A stretch of DNA of 64,000 nucleotides, taken from Kovacikia minuta CCNUW1. GTDB taxonomy: Bacteria; Cyanobacteriota; Cyanobacteriia; Leptolyngbyales; Leptolyngbyaceae. Of the stretch, positions 17,401 to 27,539 are shown piece after piece (the first letter of the stretch is position 1; each line of letters starts with the position of its first letter). Below the pieces are notes generated by a model that searched no databases, was not told where the DNA came from, and worked only from the letters and a program-made list of their open reading frames with translations. Position numbers and translations under genes: made by a program. Location: NCBI RefSeq assembly GCF_020091585.1, contig NZ_CP083583.1, forward strand, positions 868,001 to 932,000, written 5' to 3'.

Positions 17401-20400
17401 AATCTTGAACCTTATATTTGCACCTGCCTGTTTTGGGGACAGCGCAATGGCGATGCCTATTATTTTCACCATGATTGAGCTTTCCAGTAAATACGGAAAT
17501 TCTCCCCCCTCCGTTTATGCCTACGCAGTTTATGGTGGTGTTATCGCCTGGTCTGTTCCCGATATTGAACTGGCCTATCAACTAGGGGAACTATCCCTGG
17601 ACATTATGAATAAGCTCAATGCCCAAGAATTTAAATCCAAAGCATTGGTATCAGTTCCAATTAATATTGCCTACAAGAAAAAACATATTCGGGAAACCAT
17701 TGAATCACTTTATGAAGCCATTGAAAGTGGATTGGAAGTTGGAGATATAGAATTTGCTTGCCACGCGGCTCAATTTTACTGTGACCACCGATTCTTTATT
17801 GGTGAACATCTAGAGTCGGTTACCCAAACGCAGTCAAAATACGTTGAGCTAATTAAAAAACTTGAACAACGGCATCAACTGGGATTGGCTCAAATTTGTG
17901 CCCAAACCGTTGAAAATTTGCTGGGTCAAGCTGAAGATTGCTGCTGTCTGATCGGAACTTTTTTTGATCAGGAGAAGGCACTTCCTGAATTTCTAGCCAT
18001 CAATAACATCATCCTGATATTTAATGTTTACTTTTTTCAGGCTTTCCTTTGCTATGTGTTTGAGAAATATTCAGATTCCATTGAGAATGCAAAGTTAGCG
18101 ATTAATTATGCGGGCTACCTTCAGGCTGAGGTGGTATTTACCCAGCACAACTTTTACTATTCTTTGGCATTGTTAGCCCAATGTCCGATGGTGGGTACTT
18201 CAACAGAAGCAGGCGAGAACAGCGAACAACAGCAATGTCTGGAACAGGTTGCCAAGAATCAGCAAATGATGAAATATTGGGCGCAGTATGCGCCCATGAA
18301 TTTCCAGCACCAGTATGAATTGGTGGAAGCAGAGAGGGCAAGGGTGCAGGGAGATCGGTTAACGGCAATGGAGTATTACGATCGTGCCATTAGCGGAGCC
18401 AAAGCCCAGGGGTTTATCCAGCATGAAGCGCTTGCCTATGAACTGGCAGCCAAGTTTTATCTTGCCTGGGGACGGGAAGAAATTGCTCGGACTTATTTGG
18501 CAAAAGCCCATAACAGCTATATCCGTTGGGGAGCCGTTGCCAAAGTTAGAGCAATGGAAACCATCTATCCTCAATTGCTCTCTCTTGCATCTGCCAAGCT
18601 GGCGGCTGAAGCAAAGAGTACAAAGAATTCTGACACAGTTTCTGTGACAACAACGAGTGGGAAGACAGCGCTCGATTCAACCACGGTGGTCAAAGCTTCT
18701 CAGGTACTTGCCAGCGAAATTATCCTGGATAAATTGCTGGAAAAGTTAATTAGAATCGCGATCGAAAACGCTGGTGCCCAAATCGGATTTTTGATTTTGG
18801 AAAAAGAGGGTCAGTTGTTTGTGGAAGCCAGGGGGGAAGTGGATGAGGAAGGGGCGATCGTCCGCCAGTCAACCTCCCTGGAAACCACGCACCAGCTACC
18901 CATTTCTTTAATCAATTACGTGGTCAGAACCCGCGAGGATATTATTTTAGCGAATGCCACCCGTGAAGGTAGATTTACAACTGATCCTTACATCATTGCA
19001 ACCCAACCCCAATCGGTTTTATGTACGCCAATTCTGCATCAGGGAAAGCTGATTGGACTGCTTTATCTAGAAAACAATTTGGTAACAGGCACGTTTACCC
19101 CAGAGCGTTTGGAAGTTTTGAAACTGCTTTCGGCTCAGGCAGCAATTTCGATTGAAAATGCTCAACTTTATGAAGAGATGGTCGATCTGAATACGAACCT
19201 GGCGCGGGAAATTATTGATCGACAACGGGCGGAGGCAGCGCTGCGTGAAAGTGAACAAAAGTTGTCTCAATTTTTAGAAGCTTTACCCGTTGGTGTGTTT
19301 GTTGTTGGTGCCAATGGTCAGTCTTACTATGCCAATCAAATGGGGCAGCAAATTCTTGGTAAGGGGATTTTGCCTGAAGTAACAACCGCGCAGCTACCTG
19401 AAACCTATCAAGCCTATCAATCAGGTACAGGACAACTTTATCCGATTGAACAGCAACCGATTGTACGCGCCCTCCAGGGTGAGCCTGTAACGATCGATGA
19501 TATTGAGATTCATCAAACGAACCAGGTGATTCCCCTGGAAGTGTCAGCCAGTCCGATTTTTAATGAGCAGGGTGAGATTGTTTACGCGATCGCAGCATTT
19601 CAAGATATTACACAGCGCAAACAGGCGGAAACCGAGCGCATTCAGTTTAACCAGGAACTTGCCCTTAAGAATGCTGCGTTGCAGCAGGCAAGGGATAAAT
19701 TAGCCGAAATTAACCGCACTCTAGAAGAAAAGGTTAAAGAACGGACTCAGGAACTATCTCAAACGCTGGAAATTTTGAAAGCTACCCAGGCTGAGTTAGT
19801 CATTGAAAATGCCCTGCTCAGAAGTACTGAACAGCCCTCAAGTTTTGACTATCAGGTGGGGGGAAGTTTGCCCACGGATGCACCAACTTATGTGGTGCGC
19901 CAGGCGGATCGGCATTTATACAAAGCATTAAAAACGGGTGAATTTTGTTATATTTTGAATTCGCGCCAAATGGGCAAATCGAGTTTGCGTGTGCAAATTA
20001 TGCAACGGCTGAAAGCAGAAGGGTTTGCCTGTACGACGATCGATCTTTCAGAAATTGGGCATCGACAGGTTACTCCAGAGCAGTGGTATGCCGGTTTTAT
20101 CTACATGCTGGTGAATGGATTTGATCTGGTCGATCGGATCAATATCCGTAGCTGGTGGCAGGAACATGCTTTTCTTTCCCCGATTCAGATTCTGAGTGAA
20201 TTTATTGAGCGTGTCTTGCTTGAACACGTTTCCCAAAAAATGGTCATCTTCGTTGATGAAATTGACAGTGTGCTGAATCTAGATTTTGAAATGGATGACT
20301 TCTTTATTCTGATCCGCAGTTGCTATAACAAACGGGCAGATGATCCGAAATATAGCCGTTTGAGTTTTGTTTTATTGGGAGTAGCAACACCAACCCAATT

Positions 20401-20989
20401 GATTCAAGATAGAACTTGTACGCCATTCAATATTGGTCAAGCCATTCAACTGAATGGTTTCCAGCCTCACGAAGCCCAACCCCTGCTGCAAGGATTGATG
20501 GGTAAAGTGAGCAATCCCCAGGCTGTGCTGAAGGAAGTTTTGAATTGGACGGGTGGGCAGCCATTTTTAACCCAAAAGCTTTGTAAACTCATTCACCATG
20601 CTGCCGCTTCCCTTCCCGCAAATCATGAAGCAGAATGGATAGAATCTCTGGTGCGATCGCAAATGATTGAAAATTGGGAATCACAGGATGAGCCAGAACA
20701 TCTGAGGACAATCCGCGATCGTCTGTTACGCGATCGTACATTGGCAGGTTCACTATTACAGATGTATCAACAAATTCTGCAAGGAGAAGTTGTATTTGAC
20801 GATAGTGCCGCCCAAAAAGAGCTACTTCTATCCGGTTTGGTGACGAAGCAAACGAAAACCGCGTTGCCTTCTATGCCCATCCTCACAATCAGCAACCCGA
20901 TTTATCAAGCTGTCTTTAGTCAACAGTGGGTAACCTCACATCTTGCAGCCGTGTCAGAAACCGAATTGCTCAACCTTGGCTCAACCTGA
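14489..20989 (+). CDS. Giant Ser/Thr kinase-ATPase-GAF-PAS protein ending in an AAA-like domain
   Basis: 2166 residues from ATG 14489 ([10 protein letters not shown]). Order: Ser/Thr kinase (K36, HKD at 126-128, DFG from D147; to about 330); AAA_16-type ATPase (Walker [10 protein letters not shown] near 399, Walker [11 protein letters not shown] near 525); long helical TPR-like region (about 800-1370); GAF (about 1400-1560); PAS (about 1590-1715); coiled coil ([13 protein letters not shown]); AAA-like domain (about 1784-2150; Walker [11 protein letters not shown], Walker [22 protein letters not shown]). The layout is the cyanobacterial HstK type, but the C-terminal HisKA/HATPase is absent and the AAA-like ATPase stands in its place. 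Low-complexity inserts interrupt the kinase C-lobe (about 15180-15345) and the kinase/ATPase linker (about 15598-15660). Likely a large intracellular sensor; substrates unknown. Confidence 0.9.
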   Translation: MITLPGYEILEKIHESSRTAVYRGYCQQRQQLVIIKILSAEYPTLEEITHLRHEYLIPGDLNCEGVVKPYSLEPYQNGYALVLEDFDGESLKEVLSSAPLSLPVCLEIAIALAHTLETLHQAHIIHKDIKPSNIITNLGTNQVKLTDFGIASRLSQESQIPQNPNLIEGTLTYMSPEQTGRMNRSIDYRTDFYSLGITLYEMLTGNVPFTSPDPMELVHCHIAKQPLPLTQARRERADLDASAQSNEGSEQDAEMTRHGDGKNSKLTQNSKLKTQNSLSQTPLSRDAVPEVVSNIVMKLLAKNAEDRYQNAAGLRFDLETCLRQLQTTGTIKNFTLGTRDYGSQLLIPQKLYGREQEVAALMAAFERVSGGMRDGGGGMTTPHTLRPIPSRSELMLVTGYSGIGKTSIVHEVHKPIVEARGYFIAGKFDQFKRSIPYAALIQAFQELIRQLLTESEVQIARWKAKLLDALGVNGQVIIDVIPEVELILGSQPEVPDVGSAEAQNRFNRIFQQFVSVFCQDEHPLVIFLDDLQWADLASLKLIQLLTTDDSRRYLLLIGAYRDNEVTPTHPLVQMLEKIQATGAVINTITVGPLQSHHTIELVAETLNESIGSTRITPLAELVFNKTQGNPFFITQLLKTLYAESLLLYQVDTDSWQWDIQQIQAVGITDYTIVELISRNIRKLPPATQTILQLAACIGNQFNLDILAIVHESSDFVTATQLWAALQAGLILPLSHTYKVPLVFEEADSTTLNINEITVGYRFLHDRVQQAAYSLIPESEKKATHLKIGQLLLENTTPEAQKENIFALVNQLNFGTDLLTTQAEKDELAKLNLIAGQKAKAAMACEAAVNYLNVGLSLLASNSWQQQYELTLLFFLETAEAEYLNTNFEQANRICEQALIQSKTVLDTAKFYELKIKIYLAQNQIKEALDTGLQVLEILGVSLSQTSPEAIKTDELAKLPIMTDADKVAAMQILNLIFAPACFGDSAMAMPIIFTMIELSSKYGNSPPSVYAYAVYGGVIAWSVPDIELAYQLGELSLDIMNKLNAQEFKSKALVSVPINIAYKKKHIRETIESLYEAIESGLEVGDIEFACHAAQFYCDHRFFIGEHLESVTQTQSKYVELIKKLEQRHQLGLAQICAQTVENLLGQAEDCCCLIGTFFDQEKALPEFLAINNIILIFNVYFFQAFLCYVFEKYSDSIENAKLAINYAGYLQAEVVFTQHNFYYSLALLAQCPMVGTSTEAGENSEQQQCLEQVAKNQQMMKYWAQYAPMNFQHQYELVEAERARVQGDRLTAMEYYDRAISGAKAQGFIQHEALAYELAAKFYLAWGREEIARTYLAKAHNSYIRWGAVAKVRAMETIYPQLLSLASAKLAAEAKSTKNSDTVSVTTTSGKTALDSTTVVKASQVLASEIILDKLLEKLIRIAIENAGAQIGFLILEKEGQLFVEARGEVDEEGAIVRQSTSLETTHQLPISLINYVVRTREDIILANATREGRFTTDPYIIATQPQSVLCTPILHQGKLIGLLYLENNLVTGTFTPERLEVLKLLSAQAAISIENAQLYEEMVDLNTNLAREIIDRQRAEAALRESEQKLSQFLEALPVGVFVVGANGQSYYANQMGQQILGKGILPEVTTAQLPETYQAYQSGTGQLYPIEQQPIVRALQGEPVTIDDIEIHQTNQVIPLEVSASPIFNEQGEIVYAIAAFQDITQRKQAETERIQFNQELALKNAALQQARDKLAEINRTLEEKVKERTQELSQTLEILKATQAELVIENALLRSTEQPSSFDYQVGGSLPTDAPTYVVRQADRHLYKALKTGEFCYILNSRQMGKSSLRVQIMQRLKAEGFACTTIDLSEIGHRQVTPEQWYAGFIYMLVNGFDLVDRINIRSWWQEHAFLSPIQILSEFIERVLLEHVSQKMVIFVDEIDSVLNLDFEMDDFFILIRSCYNKRADDPKYSRLSFVLLGVATPTQLIQDRTCTPFNIGQAIQLNGFQPHEAQPLLQGLMGKVSNPQAVLKEVLNWTGGQPFLTQKLCKLIHHAAASLPANHEAEWIESLVRSQMIENWESQDEPEHLRTIRDRLLRDRTLAGSLLQMYQQILQGEVVFDDSAAQKELLLSGLVTKQTKTALPSMPILTISNPIYQAVFSQQWVTSHLAAVSETELLNLGST

Positions 20990-21078
20990 AACCCCTGGTT
21001 TTTCGTTTAGAAACCTGATTTTTCCAAGGTTTGTGGAGAATGGTGCAAGATTTCAGTGAACCAAATTTCCCAGAAACG

Positions 21079-22350
21079 CTACTCCTGGAGATTAACACCA
21101 AACCACTTCTGGTAGATGGCTTGATAGGTGCCATTTTCTTTCAGGGTCAGGATTGCCTGATTAATGGGTTTACGGTAAGGGCTGTTTTTGGGCATCACGA
21201 TCGCGTAAAACTGCTCTCGAAATGGGGTTCCTACGATGCGAACCTTGCCTTTATTTTCTTGAGACGCATAGTAGAGCAATAGGGGGGCAGGTGCAATGAA
21301 AGCATCCACTTTCCCATCCAGCAACGCCTGGTAGGCTTGTTCGGGTTCGGGAAATTCTGTTACTTCCGAAATGTACTGTTTCTGCAAATAACCAAGGATT
21401 GTGCTGTCTGTGATAATGGCAACTGGACGGTTTTGCAAATCCCTTAATTGCCGAATATTCCCTTGTAATTCCTGAACTGTTAATTCAGCGGTAATGGCGG
21501 CTGTAAAATACGCGACAAAGACAATGCCGATAAAAAACCAGAATAACCCTACTAACTTTCCCAGAGAACCTCTAGGCATCGTCACATCTTGCCCAATCAG
21601 CGCTAAGATTGTCCACCAAAGTGCCTGAAAAATGCCGGGTATGTAGGAGGAATTTTCAATTAATCCATCTTTATTCTGGCGTTCAAAATACCACAGGATA
21701 TGGGCTGGAATCAGCATCAACAGGCTAATAATCCCAAATAACCTGAGCAGGTTTGGATCAAGCAAACGTTCTGCGATCTCTTGCTCGACGGGTCTAAATT
21801 GTTCCGATGGGGCACGCACCATAATTTGCAACCCCTCGGCAAGAATGGGATGGGAAAAGTCGAACTCCTTTTCTCGCTGGCTGGTGATAGCGATCGCCAT
21901 AACTCCCAGGTCAGCCTGTCCTAAACGGATAGCATTCAGGATTTCAGGCACATCTGGATAGGTTTTTAGCACTGCCTGTCGTTGAATTTGGGCAAGAATT
22001 TGGCGACCCATATCAACACTAAATCCAACCATCTGTCCATTTTCCTGAAACATGTCGGGTTTAATTAACCGGATTGCAACCCGCAATGCTTGAGGGCGAT
22101 TGGGCGTGAGGGCGGGTTTGGGGGAGGGGGATGATGGGGCAGTTGGAGTAGACAACGGAGCCTGGGAATGGGCAGGTAAAGCAGCCAGCAAGACAATAGC
22201 GATCGCACCTCCTGTAATTCTCTGTCCAAAGTTGGCACGGGATGGAGCGCGATTGTAGATGCTGCTGAGTTGCGGGCGTTCATTCTTCCTGCTTAAGCCG
22301 GAATTAAGACAACGCTTTGCAGTCAAAATCCACCAGGGTGAAACATTCAT
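21079..22350 (-). CDS. Ionotropic glutamate receptor-like ligand-gated channel (GluR0 relative)
   Basis: Architecture is signal/anchor, periplasmic binding lobe S1, M1, pore loop, M3, S2. S1 has TSQREKEFDFSHPI, matching the iGluR motif in which Arg binds the amino-acid carboxylate. S2 has AIITDSTILGYL and GKVDAFIA. The pore segment is QALWWTILALIGQDVTMP, followed by FTAAITAELTVQEL, reminiscent of the eukaryotic SYTANLAAFLTV gate. The K+ filter TVGYG of Synechocystis GluR0 is absent. Located in the inner membrane with a periplasmic ligand site. A proline-rich stretch (STPTAPSSPSPKPA) joins the leader to S1. I use ATG 22350; an ORF extends to 22365. The ligand may be glutamate or another amino acid. 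Confidence 0.8.
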   Translation of the reverse strand: MNVSPWWILTAKRCLNSGLSRKNERPQLSSIYNRAPSRANFGQRITGGAIAIVLLAALPAHSQAPLSTPTAPSSPSPKPALTPNRPQALRVAIRLIKPDMFQENGQMVGFSVDMGRQILAQIQRQAVLKTYPDVPEILNAIRLGQADLGVMAIAITSQREKEFDFSHPILAEGLQIMVRAPSEQFRPVEQEIAERLLDPNLLRLFGIISLLMLIPAHILWYFERQNKDGLIENSSYIPGIFQALWWTILALIGQDVTMPRGSLGKLVGLFWFFIGIVFVAYFTAAITAELTVQELQGNIRQLRDLQNRPVAIITDSTILGYLQKQYISEVTEFPEPEQAYQALLDGKVDAFIAPAPLLLYYASQENKGKVRIVGTPFREQFYAIVMPKNSPYRKPINQAILTLKENGTYQAIYQKWFGVNLQE

Positions 22351-22369
22351 TGCCAGATTAATCAAATTA

Positions 22370-23335
22370 TTAATGCACAGTATCCAAGGGGTTCATGGCT
22401 CGATTTCGACGACTGCCAAAAAGATGGGCGTAAACATAGGAAAACACACAACCCAAGAAGAAGATCTGGCAGGTCAGAAATATCCATAGCATCAGAATCA
22501 TGACACTTCCGATCGCACCATAGGAAAGAAAATGGGTACCGATCGAAATTACACTATTACTCACTAACTGCTGCAATCCCACCACCAGTAGGGCAGTCAG
22601 AAGCGCACCCATCCACACATCCTGCCAGGCGACGTGAACGGACGGCAGAATTTTGAACAAAATGCAGGCAACCAGAGACAGAATCAAAAAGGATGAACCG
22701 ATCTGAAGCCCCTTGCTGAGTTGAAGTTCGTCAACCTTGATAAAGGAAAAAGTCTCTTGAAAGTTTGCAACCAATTCCAGAATGGTTTTAATCGCAATAT
22801 TTGCAATTAATGAAACCAGCAATAACAGGGCAGTTCCCAACACTAGTAGGAAAGAAAAGAGTTTGTTGACAATTGAGAACGTCACCATTTTAAGAATGGA
22901 GCCTGCTTCAGATGCGCGGCTCGGCGATCGCCAGATTTTATTGACTGAACTTCTGAGGATGGCGAAGATTGTACTGGCAGCAAGCAGGAGTAAACTAAAG
23001 CCAACCACGCCCGCTCCGACGCTATTTTCATTCAAAGAAACGATGGTTCCTTTAATTAAATCGTGAACCTCTGGGGGCAAATACCGCTCTATCGCTTCCT
23101 TAATGAACTGAAACGCTTCGGTATTTGGTCCAAAAAACGAACCGATCACGCTCAAGATAACTAACAGCATCGGAAATAGTGAAAAGAGGGCGTAGTAGGA
23201 GAGCGCAGCTGCCATTCCAGGGCAATTGTCCTGATCCCATTTCAGCCCTGTTTGGATCAGGAGTTGGGCTGGTTTTGAAGGCAGAATGGTGGATCGAAGG
23301 TAGGGCAGGACAGTGGATCGAATATAGTGAATCAT
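22370..23335 (-). CDS. YihY/virulence factor BrkB family membrane protein
   Basis: Inner-membrane protein of about 320 residues with roughly six hydrophobic helices. Family hallmark DNCPGMAAALSYYALFSLFP near residue 35, then WRSPSRA in the cytoplasmic loop and SYGAIGSVMILMLWIF near the end. Often misnamed ribonuclease BN; its function is not settled. The start at 23335 (MIHYIRS) replaces a longer ORF to 23425 that overlaps the divergent transglutaminase-like gene. It ends 20 bp before the channel gene ORF on the same strand. Confidence 0.88.
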   Translation of the reverse strand: MIHYIRSTVLPYLRSTILPSKPAQLLIQTGLKWDQDNCPGMAAALSYYALFSLFPMLLVILSVIGSFFGPNTEAFQFIKEAIERYLPPEVHDLIKGTIVSLNENSVGAGVVGFSLLLLAASTIFAILRSSVNKIWRSPSRASEAGSILKMVTFSIVNKLFSFLLVLGTALLLLVSLIANIAIKTILELVANFQETFSFIKVDELQLSKGLQIGSSFLILSLVACILFKILPSVHVAWQDVWMGALLTALLVVGLQQLVSNSVISIGTHFLSYGAIGSVMILMLWIFLTCQIFFLGCVFSYVYAHLFGSRRNRAMNPLDTVH

Positions 23336-23353
23336 AGGAATAGGGCTATAACA

Positions 23354-24256
23354 ATGACTGTCATTTATGACCTTGAACATATCACAACCTACCGTTATCG
23401 GAATCCGGTGACGTTTGGCAAACATCGTGCCATCTTTTTACCCAGTACAGGCTACGGTGGACGGATTTTGAGCCATCGGTTGGAAACAAACGTTCCTGCC
23501 AGAATTCGTTGGTTCATGGATACCCTCTCTAACAATGTGGCAGAGATTGAATTGAGCGAACCCGCCAAAGAACTGATTGTTACCTGTCGCGTGCGGGGGG
23601 AGCATTTTGGGATTCAGACGATCGCAGATTTTCCATTGGATGCACGGGCAAAGGAAATTCCTGTGCAATACACGCCGGATGAGTGGATTGATCTATCCGT
23701 GTTTCTGCGCCCCCATGCGGAAGATCCGGATGGTAGCGTTGCCGCCTGGTCAAAAGGCTTTGTGCTGGGTGACCAGGATGATAGCCTGGATGTGCTGCAA
23801 CGCATGATGGATACCATCCGGGACACCTTTACCTATCAGGCACGGGAGGCAGAGGGAACCCAACCTCCAGGCGAAACTTTGCGATTGCAATCTGGCACCT
23901 GTCGAGACTACGCCTGGTTAATGATTGAGGCATTGCGGCGGCTTGGCTTTGCCTGTCGGTTTGTCAGCGGCTATCTTTATGATGCGGCATTGGATGGGGG
24001 CGAGGTTGGGATGACGGGTTCGGGAGCAACCCACGCCTGGTTGCAAGTCTATCTTCCGGGTGCTGGCTGGCGCAGTTATGATCCGACCAATCGCATTACA
24101 GAGGGGTTTGATTTAATCCGAGTCGCGATCGCCCGTCATCCTGGACAGGTTATTCCCCTTGCCGGTTCCTGGTTTGGTGCGGCGCAGGACTACCTGGGGA
24201 TGGATGTAACCGTGGCAATTCGCAAGCTTGGCAGCCTGCCTGAGTTTGAAGAATGA
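23354..24256 (+). CDS. Transglutaminase-like cysteine protease-fold protein
   Basis: 300 residues. An N-terminal beta domain (YDLEHITTYRYRNPV, the usual Bact_transglu_N start) is followed by a transglutaminase core with catalytic triad C183 (SGTCRDYAWL), H227 (ATHAWLQVYLP) and D243 (YDPTN). These cytosolic proteins are presumed peptidases or peptide-modifying enzymes, often encoded with circularly permuted ATP-grasp and alpha-E genes, which are not seen here. Start ATG 23354; an ORF extends 27 bp upstream. Divergent from the YihY gene with an 18-bp gap, so the promoters overlap. Confidence 0.9.
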   Translation: MTVIYDLEHITTYRYRNPVTFGKHRAIFLPSTGYGGRILSHRLETNVPARIRWFMDTLSNNVAEIELSEPAKELIVTCRVRGEHFGIQTIADFPLDARAKEIPVQYTPDEWIDLSVFLRPHAEDPDGSVAAWSKGFVLGDQDDSLDVLQRMMDTIRDTFTYQAREAEGTQPPGETLRLQSGTCRDYAWLMIEALRRLGFACRFVSGYLYDAALDGGEVGMTGSGATHAWLQVYLPGAGWRSYDPTNRITEGFDLIRVAIARHPGQVIPLAGSWFGAAQDYLGMDVTVAIRKLGSLPEFEE

Positions 24257-24341
24257 GTTTTGAGTTTTAAGGTTTGAGTTGAAAGTGAGGAGATGGCTTT
24301 TATCCTTCATCCTTTATCCTTATTCCTGCCCCCTACCCCTT

Positions 24342-25418
24342 CTAAAGTTTTTCCACAGGTTCAACAGGTGCTTCTGGGGTTTCTTCTAAAGCGAGTTGTG
24401 ATTCCTGTTCCTCCTGGGCTAACCGCATCCAGACTGCAATCATGCCCGCGATCGGAATAGCCAGAAAAATGCCTAACAAACCCGCGACCCGTTCGCCAAT
24501 AAACAGGGCAAGAAACAACAGTACCGGATTGAGTTCCAGGGCATCCCCCATGACTTTGGGACGCACGTAGTTATCTTGAATCTGAATCAAAATGATGCAA
24601 ACAATCAAAGCTCTTAAGGCAATCTCGGTTCCCTGAGCGGCAAAGATCAAAAAAGTGACGACAATCACTCCGAGGGTTGCTCCAATTCCTGGGATGGCAT
24701 CGATGATGCCAATAATGATTGCCAAAAGGAGGGCATAGTTCACCCCCAGAAATGGAAAGAAGATGAGGGTGGTGCTGGATAGAAACAGCATCAACAGCAA
24801 TTGCCCGCGAATAAACCCCAGAAAGCTTTGTTGAAAGGTTTTGGCAAATCGATCGCGGGAGCCAATGGGAAGCAGATTCAGAAATGAACGCCACAGTTTG
24901 CCGCCATCTATCAGCATATACAAACTGATCACCGCACCAAAAACGCCAATAAAGAGACTGGAAAAAATATTTCGAACAATGCCTAACCCGGAAGCCAAGC
25001 CAGTTTGTAACTTACCAACGACATCCCCGATATTAAGCCGATTGAGAAACTCCTGTAAGGGCAGAAAATCCTGCTGTTTTAGCCCCTCTCTGAGATTGGT
25101 CAGCAATCCCTGCCCCTGGCTTAATACCTGAAGACCCACCAGGGCGACCAAGCCCAACAGTAAGGCAAGTGCCACCAGAAAGGTGATAGTAATCGCCCAT
25201 CCCCTGGGAATATGGCGGGATAACCAGACCACGGGATAGTTTAACAATGCGGCAAAAATGCCCGCGGTGGTAAATAGGGCGATCGTGCCATAGAAGTAAT
25301 TGATGATCAGAACGGTGACCCAACCACAGGCAAACAACAGGATGTAGCGTAGCAACCTGGAGTTATTCAGAGTTTGCCACAGATGAGAATTGGGTTCGGA
25401 GGGAGGGGGCAGGCGCAT
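24342..25418 (-). CDS. AI-2E family transporter (PerM/YdiK type)
   Basis: 358 residues, about eight membrane helices, with the family pattern of an N-terminal helix pair, a periplasm-like helical insert (GLLTNLREGLKQQDFLPLQ), then FIRGQLLLMLFLSS, GIIDAIPGIGATLGVI and PKVMGDALELNPVLLFLAL. Members export autoinducer-2 or act as other exporters or antiporters; the substrate is not predictable. The C-terminal tail is acidic (EEQESQLALEETPEAP). It is followed 11 bp downstream by nothing on its own strand; the SMP-30 gene lies 11 bp upstream of it in the same direction, so the two are probably in one transcript. Confidence 0.9.
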   Translation of the reverse strand: MRLPPPSEPNSHLWQTLNNSRLLRYILLFACGWVTVLIINYFYGTIALFTTAGIFAALLNYPVVWLSRHIPRGWAITITFLVALALLLGLVALVGLQVLSQGQGLLTNLREGLKQQDFLPLQEFLNRLNIGDVVGKLQTGLASGLGIVRNIFSSLFIGVFGAVISLYMLIDGGKLWRSFLNLLPIGSRDRFAKTFQQSFLGFIRGQLLLMLFLSSTTLIFFPFLGVNYALLLAIIIGIIDAIPGIGATLGVIVVTFLIFAAQGTEIALRALIVCIILIQIQDNYVRPKVMGDALELNPVLLFLALFIGERVAGLLGIFLAIPIAGMIAVWMRLAQEEQESQLALEETPEAPVEPVEKL

Positions 25419-25429
25419 GGTGGATCTCT

Positions 25430-26308
25430 TTAGCCCTTAAAGTAATAGGTTGGCAAGCCAGGAACAGCAGTTGGCAGACTGAATAAATCGCCAGAGTAGA
25501 AGCCAGCCTGAATTTCTGCCTCGCCCAAGCCAATGGAGGCAGTGGTGATGTAGAGCGTTTTTAGATCATTGTTGCCAAAGGTGCAGCAGGTAGGGCGCTG
25601 TACGGGCATCGGCACCCGCATCATTTCTTTGCCCACCGGATCAAAGCGAATAATACACCAACCATCCCACATTGCCGACCAGAGGCAGCCTTCCTGATCG
25701 ACCGTTAAACCATCCGGTTCAAACGACTCAGCCATGAGATTAATCAAAACGCGACGGTTGCTCAATTCGCCGCTTGCCCCGTCGAAGTCATAGGCATAAA
25801 TTGTTTTGCGGCGCGAATCCGTGAGATAGAAGGTTTTCTGGTCTGGACTCCAACCCAATCCGTTGGAAATGGTCAATCCGGTTTCCATCACGTTCAGGGT
25901 GCCATCCAGGTCGTAATGATACAACCGGGCACATTCTTCATTCGCACTAACGGAGCCAAACCAGAAGCGCCCCATCGCATCACATTTGCCATCGTTGAAG
26001 CGGGTGGCGGGGTAAGTGTGGTCGATTTCGATAATAGGGGTGACTTCACCATTTTGGGTGTTCAAAAAAGCCAGACGATCGCGGAGTGCCATGATCAGTC
26101 GATCGGTTCCTGCGGGGGCAATACAGCCAACCACTTCACCCACATCAAAAAACTGATTGTCGCCTGTCGCCGGATTAAACTGATGCACCCGATGGTTATA
26201 GATATCAACCCAGTAAAGTCGCTGTTCTTCCGAGTTCCAACACGGTCCTTCTCCGAGCCGTGCTCTGGCAGTCAAAATATTTTGGGGCGAGTTCTGGATA
26301 ACGCTCAT
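25430..26308 (-). CDS. SMP-30/gluconolactonase/LRE family protein
   Basis: Six-bladed beta-propeller lactonase of about 292 residues. Family motifs: LGEGPCWNSEEQRLYWVDI with the metal-binding Glu, FNDGKCDAMGRFWFGSV with Asn and Asp, TISNGLGWSPDQKTFYLTDS with Asn and Asp, and EPDGLTVDQEGCLWSAMW. Probable reaction: hydrolysis of a sugar lactone such as gluconolactone. It lies 41 bp downstream of an SDR annotated as a glucose-dehydrogenase-like enzyme, so the two could oxidise a free sugar to its acid. STRR-like sequence (AATGTTTAATTCTCATTC) lies in the gap between them. Confidence 0.9.
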   Translation of the reverse strand: MSVIQNSPQNILTARARLGEGPCWNSEEQRLYWVDIYNHRVHQFNPATGDNQFFDVGEVVGCIAPAGTDRLIMALRDRLAFLNTQNGEVTPIIEIDHTYPATRFNDGKCDAMGRFWFGSVSANEECARLYHYDLDGTLNVMETGLTISNGLGWSPDQKTFYLTDSRRKTIYAYDFDGASGELSNRRVLINLMAESFEPDGLTVDQEGCLWSAMWDGWCIIRFDPVGKEMMRVPMPVQRPTCCTFGNNDLKTLYITTASIGLGEAEIQAGFYSGDLFSLPTAVPGLPTYYFKG

Positions 26309-26349
26309 TGTTTAATGTTTAATTCTCATTCTTTAATTTTCTAATTGTT

Positions 26350-27159
26350 CTACGCTGACCAGGTTTCTCTGAAGTCAGCATAAAGCGACAGTCCCCCATC
26401 GATAAACAGGGTTTGCCCCGTAATGTAAGCGGCTTCCTCCGACGCCAGGAATGCAACAGCCGCAGCCATTTCCTCAGAGGTTCCGGCTCGACCCATTGGA
26501 ATGTAGCTTTCTACGGCAGCTTTTTTGGTGGGATCTTCGGTCCACGCTTCATTGATGGGGGTCGCTGTCGCTCCCGGCGCGATCGCATTGACACGGATTT
26601 TGCGATCCGCATACTCCAGGGCAAGGGTTTTCGTTAGATTTGCCATCCCACCTTTGCTAATGGAATAGGTGAGATATTGGGGGCGGGGAATGATTTCGTG
26701 GACGCTGGAGATGTTGATGATCACCCCTGCTGCCTGACGATCGAGCAAATGTTTGATGGTTTCTCGCGCACACAGGTAGGCTCCCTTGAGATTAACCCCC
26801 AGAACCCGATCGAATTCATCGGCGGGAATTTCATGGGAAGGGCGTTCAGTCTGAATTCCCGCATTGTTCACTAAGATATCTAAGTGACCAAACCGCTCAA
26901 CAACCGCGTTGACCATGCGCAGAATATCTGCCTCTTGAGCCACATCTGCCTGAATTAATAGGGATTGCACACCGCATTCTTCCACCTGTCCACAGGCTAA
27001 CTGCATTGCCCTTTCTGCGGTGTCTGCGGCGGCTTCTGGATTTTTGCGATAGTTGATAGCAATATGGCAACCTTCCTGTGCCAACCGAATTGCGATCGCC
27101 TGCCCAATACCGGAACTGGCACCAGTAATCAAAGCGGTTTTTCCTTTCAATCCTTTCAT
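26350..27159 (-). CDS. Short-chain dehydrogenase/reductase, glucose 1-dehydrogenase-like
   Basis: 269 residues, classical SDR. NAD(P)-binding TGASSGIG at residues 12-19, NNAG at 98-101, catalytic Ser152, Tyr165 and Lys169 (YLTYSISK), and a PGATATPINEAW substrate loop as in glucose 1-dehydrogenases. AGGAAAACAAG before ATG 27159 provides a ribosome-binding site. First gene of a minus-strand group with the SMP-30 lactonase. The substrate is inferred from family and neighbour, not proven. Confidence 0.88.
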   Translation of the reverse strand: MKGLKGKTALITGASSGIGQAIAIRLAQEGCHIAINYRKNPEAAADTAERAMQLACGQVEECGVQSLLIQADVAQEADILRMVNAVVERFGHLDILVNNAGIQTERPSHEIPADEFDRVLGVNLKGAYLCARETIKHLLDRQAAGVIINISSVHEIIPRPQYLTYSISKGGMANLTKTLALEYADRKIRVNAIAPGATATPINEAWTEDPTKKAAVESYIPMGRAGTSEEMAAAVAFLASEEAAYITGQTLFIDGGLSLYADFRETWSA

Positions 27160-27253
27160 CTTGTTTTCCTACCCAAAGTGACACATTTAGATGGATGATT
27201 GGAGATTTTAGATTAGAGATTTTAAGATTGAAGATTTTAGATTGAGGATTTTA

Positions 27254-27390
27254 TATCAAATTAAATTGAGAATAGGGAGATGCCTGTAGGGGCGGGTTTA
27301 GTCAGAACCGATTCATTTGAACCGATCATCTCAACAAAACCCGCCCCTACGATTGTCCATATTTGCCCAGAAGTTCATTTAAATCAGTAT
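27254..27390 (-). repeat. MITE-like palindromic element, copy 1
   Basis: About 137 bp with ends ATATCAAATTAAAT and ATTTAAATCAGTAT and an internal inverted repeat GTAGGGGCGGGTTT / AAACCCGCCCCTAC. It matches a segment at 36268-36402 in reverse orientation along its whole length. No ORF. It is flanked by GATTTTAGATT-type repeats (27190-27255). Nothing else is seen in the 27160-27539 gap. Confidence 0.85.
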
Positions 27391-27539
27391 TAGATTGGGG
27401 ATTTTAGAAGATTAAAAGCTGGTTGATCAAGTTTTATACTTCAACTCACCGACCAAAGGAACCAACAAAAGGCAATGTTGTTTTATTTTGATTGCTATTT
27501 TCATGGCTAAAAATGGCGTCTCCGCCCTTAGTCTGACCA

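Noticed and set aside
27254-27390. Remnant of an insertion sequence
   Set aside because: No transposase-like reading frame; the length and symmetry fit a MITE or palindromic repeat better.
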